Below are positions 5,915 to 8,047 of a stretch of DNA of 8,047 nucleotides, in pieces. The notes beneath the pieces are model-generated. The model made no database searches. It had not been told where the DNA came from and saw nothing but the letters and a program-made list of their open reading frames with translations. Every line of letters starts with the position of its first letter. Positions within the stretch are counted from its first letter, which is position 1. The DNA is taken from assembly GCA_946631345.1 (NCBI GenBank), contig CAMPAA010000143.1, forward strand, positions 1 through 8,047, read 5' to 3'. Both the position numbers and the translations under genes were made by a program. The DNA is from an uncultured Verrucomicrobiota bacterium. Lineage in GTDB: Bacteria; Verrucomicrobiota; Kiritimatiellia; RFP12; UBA1067.

Positions 5915-7912
5915 ATGAAGCGATGGCGGAGAATCCTCGATGTGGCCGCGCTTTTGGTGTGTGCGCTCGTTCTTGCCGCCGCCGTGGCGTGGTTCGCCGC
6001 GCCATGGTGCGTGGAGGACCCTCTCGTGGAGCTGGCGCGCCACACGCCTGTGCGCATCTGGCGCGACTGCAAGGGCAGGGCGGTATGGTACGAGCGCACG
6101 CATGACGGCGAATGGCGGTTCCCGCTCACGCTTTCGGAGATTCCGCAGGAGGTGCGCACGTTCACGCTGAACGTGGAGGACGCGCGTTTCTACGAGCACG
6201 GCGGCGTGGACTACCGCGCAGTGGTGCGCGCCCTCTTTCAGAACTTCGGCTCCGGCCGCGTGCTGTCCGGCGCTTCCACCATCTCCATGCAGGTGGCGGG
6301 ACTCGCAGTTCCGAGGCGCGGCTGGAGATGGGCGCGCAAGTTCCTACAGGCGGCGCGGGCGCGGAGGATGGAGCAGCTGCACGGCAAGGACGAGATTCTG
6401 GAGGCCTATTTCAACCATCTGCCGTACGGCGGCAAGATCGTGGGGCTGAAATGCGCAGCGGATTACTATTTCGGACTGAAGATCGGCGATCTCACCATAG
6501 CTGAGGCGAGCGTGCTCGTGGGCGTTCCGCAGGCTCCGAACCGCTTCCGCCCAGATCGGCATCCTGAGGCTGCGGCCCGCCGGCAGAGACTTGTGCTCGA
6601 TGCGCAGGTGCGCAAGAGGCTGATGTCGCGCGCCCGTGCCGATTCCCTCTTCCGTGACGAGCGTGTGCGCTACCGCGACTTCTCGGTGAAGACGGAATGG
6701 GAGGAGCGCGGAAACGCCAGGGAGTGGGGCTTCCTCGCAAGGGCGGCGCGCGCGGAGGGCGGCGGAATGCGGATCGAGGCGGATGCGGACCTGTGCGAGG
6801 AGGTGCGCCGGATTCTCAGGCGGCGAACGGGCGATGGAGTGGAGGATGCGGCGGCGGTCGTGGTGGATGTGCCAACAGGAGAGATGCGCGGCTACGTTGG
6901 CACGCTGGACTTCAGCCGGCGCAAAGGCGGGCAGGTGGACGCCGTGCGGGCGGTGCGCAGCGCCGGCTCCACCCTTAAGCCGTTCATCTACCTTGAGGCG
7001 CTCGAAGGGGGGATTATCACCCCTGAATCGACTCTCCTTGATGCGCCGCTACGGTACGGCAACTATTCCCCCGGCAACTTCGACGGCACCTTCCGTGGAG
7101 AGGTGACCGCCACGGAGGCGCTCTCCCAATCGCTGAACACGCCTGTGCTGCGCCTCCTTGCCGCGATAGGCGAGGAGCGCGTGACGGAGGCGTTCGAGCG
7201 GCGGGGGCTCTACGGCGCGGTAAAGACGAACGGTCTTGCGCTTGCGCTCGGTTCGGCCGGCTACCGGCTTGGCGAGATTGCCATGGCGTATCGCGGACTG
7301 GCCCTGGCCGCTGCCGCCACAAACGCGGTAGCGGCGGCGGGACGGCAGCTGGCGGAGATGCTGCGAACGCTGCCCATGCCTGGCGCGCAGGAGCTGCAGG
7401 TCGCATGGAAGACAGGCACCAGCAACAACCTGAAGGACGCATGGTGCTTCGCGTACACGCCGGACTGGGTGGTGGGCGTGTGGTACGGCAACAAGGATGG
7501 CAAGGCGTCTGCCCGGTTGGTGGGCGTGGAGATAGCCGCGCCGGCTGCGGGCGAGATAATGAGCCGACTCTATGTGAACCTGCCTCCTCCATCATGGCCT
7601 TCGCCGATCTGCGCCGCACCACTGCCGCCGCTGTTGCGCCCAACGCCTATGAAGGACAGGGTGATGATCCTATCGCCCGCGCCGCAGAGCTACAAGCTGC
7701 CGCCTGGAAGGAAGACCCTTGCGCTCGATCTGCGATGCTCGGAGCCGGACGTGTACTGGTTCTGGAACGGCACGGGCGTGGGGCGGGCTACCAACGGCGT
7801 GGTGCGCACCGTGGATTTTCCCGCCGGGCGGCATCGCGTGGTTGCCGTTCCCGGCGACGCGGCACGGCCGGAGGCCGCCGTCTCTTTCACGGTATCCACG
7901 TTGGGTGATTGA
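5915..7912 (+). CDS. pbpC: Penicillin-binding protein 1C (bifunctional transglycosylase/transpeptidase)
   Basis: A 665-aa class A PBP anchored in the inner membrane, polymerising and possibly cross-linking peptidoglycan in the periplasm. After KRWRR, residues 9-29 form the single membrane anchor. The GT51 transglycosylase domain (about 70-245) has EDARFYEHGGVD with catalytic E89, GASTISMQ (119-126) and ILEAYFNHLPYGG (161-173). The position of the second catalytic Glu in PBP1B is Q145 here, as I recall for PBP1C. The transpeptidase domain (about 305-555) has STLK (S352, K355), SLN (406-408) and KTGTS (499-503). The C-terminal BiPBP_C domain (about 583-660) begins ILSPAPQSY and identifies PBP1C. 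It is about 100 aa shorter than E. coli PBP1C (770), mainly in the linker before BiPBP_C. The frame is open upstream inside the previous gene, but the ATG at 5915 precedes the membrane anchor directly. The ribosome site is weak. The 35-nt gap has no promoter, so co-transcription with the upstream gene is likely. Confidence 0.94.
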   Translation: MKRWRRILDVAALLVCALVLAAAVAWFAAPWCVEDPLVELARHTPVRIWRDCKGRAVWYERTHDGEWRFPLTLSEIPQEVRTFTLNVEDARFYEHGGVDYRAVVRALFQNFGSGRVLSGASTISMQVAGLAVPRRGWRWARKFLQAARARRMEQLHGKDEILEAYFNHLPYGGKIVGLKCAADYYFGLKIGDLTIAEASVLVGVPQAPNRFRPDRHPEAAARRQRLVLDAQVRKRLMSRARADSLFRDERVRYRDFSVKTEWEERGNAREWGFLARAARAEGGGMRIEADADLCEEVRRILRRRTGDGVEDAAAVVVDVPTGEMRGYVGTLDFSRRKGGQVDAVRAVRSAGSTLKPFIYLEALEGGIITPESTLLDAPLRYGNYSPGNFDGTFRGEVTATEALSQSLNTPVLRLLAAIGEERVTEAFERRGLYGAVKTNGLALALGSAGYRLGEIAMAYRGLALAAAATNAVAAAGRQLAEMLRTLPMPGAQELQVAWKTGTSNNLKDAWCFAYTPDWVVGVWYGNKDGKASARLVGVEIAAPAAGEIMSRLYVNLPPPSWPSPICAAPLPPLLRPTPMKDRVMILSPAPQSYKLPPGRKTLALDLRCSEPDVYWFWNGTGVGRATNGVVRTVDFPAGRHRVVAVPGDAARPEAAVSFTVSTLGD

Positions 7913-8047
7913 CTTGGCATTTGGCTGATGGGGAATGTCCGCCAAAAAAGCGTCGCAACCCCTGGAGTTTACCCATTTTTTGAGCGAGGAAGTGCGCCGC
8001 ACCCGCATGGATAAAGGCTGAAGTGCGTTTCGGGATGTGGTTTTCGG
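7913..8047. other. Intergenic tail without a convincing gene
   Basis: The composition turns less GC-rich after the pbpC stop. Two tiny + strand frames (7928-8014 and 7935-8021, 28 aa each) have no good ribosome site. AAAAAA (7944-7949) and TTTTTT (7976-7981) are complementary, but the stem would be A:T only, so no credible terminator is seen. GTGCGCCGCAC (7992-8002) is a perfect inverted repeat with a 1-nt centre, and GAAGTGCG occurs twice (7989-7996 and 8020-8027). A promoter or operator for a gene beyond the window is possible but not shown. Confidence 0.5.

Noticed and set aside
3690..6005. A 771-codon open frame on the - strand spanning the whole GltD-like gene.
   Set aside because: It is antisense to a gene with clear cofactor motifs, its translation is rich in Arg, His, Ala and Leu with no recognisable domain, and long antisense frames are expected opposite GC-rich genes.
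7670..8008. A 112-codon - strand frame running from the intergenic tail into the pbpC 3' end.
   Set aside because: Most of it is antisense to the BiPBP_C domain, with no ribosome site and no recognisable motif; only its first third lies outside pbpC.
7928..8021. Two overlapping 28-aa + strand frames after pbpC.
   Set aside because: They have no suitably spaced ribosome site, no recognisable motif, and lengths expected by chance.

Overview
The window is a stretch of GC-rich bacterial chromosome (roughly 60 % GC by eye) with all six genes on the + strand, tightly packed: the 3' part of serC, then fmt, a secreted alpha/beta hydrolase, a flavodiiron protein, a large GltD-type iron-sulfur flavoprotein, and pbpC. 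No rRNA, tRNA, mobile element or CRISPR array was seen. The flavodiiron protein and the cysteine-rich electron-transfer flavoprotein point to an anaerobe. PBP1C and the exported hydrolase fit a diderm. A member of the PVC superphylum (Kiritimatiellota, Lentisphaerota or Verrucomicrobiota-like) is my guess, but the sequence does not settle the phylum.

Layout. Positions 1-2523 look like one transcription unit: serC (serine biosynthesis, truncated by the window edge), fmt 20 nt later, and the hydrolase starting inside the fmt stop codon (ATGA overlap). A 70-nt gap then holds a clear extended -10 promoter and a good Shine-Dalgarno site ahead of the flavodiiron gene (2594-3757). An 85-nt gap with competing inverted repeats and a second, very similar extended -10 element precedes the GltD-like gene (3843-5879). 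The pbpC gene (5915-7912) follows after 35 nt with no visible promoter of its own. The last 135 nt (7913-8047) hold no convincing gene.

How the genes may work together. SerC and Fmt are housekeeping enzymes of amino-acid synthesis and translation initiation. The flavodiiron protein reduces O2 and/or NO to water or N2O and needs an electron donor. The gene next to it encodes an NAD(P)H-oxidising flavoprotein with many Fe-S clusters, so a functional link is an attractive inference, although each gene has its own promoter. PbpC is a peptidoglycan synthase with no evident link to the redox pair.

The most interesting points are the architecture of the GltD-like protein, in which a complete GltD module sits inside a NuoG/HydA-type electron-wire module, and its promoter, which lies so close to the start codon that the mRNA should be leaderless or nearly so.
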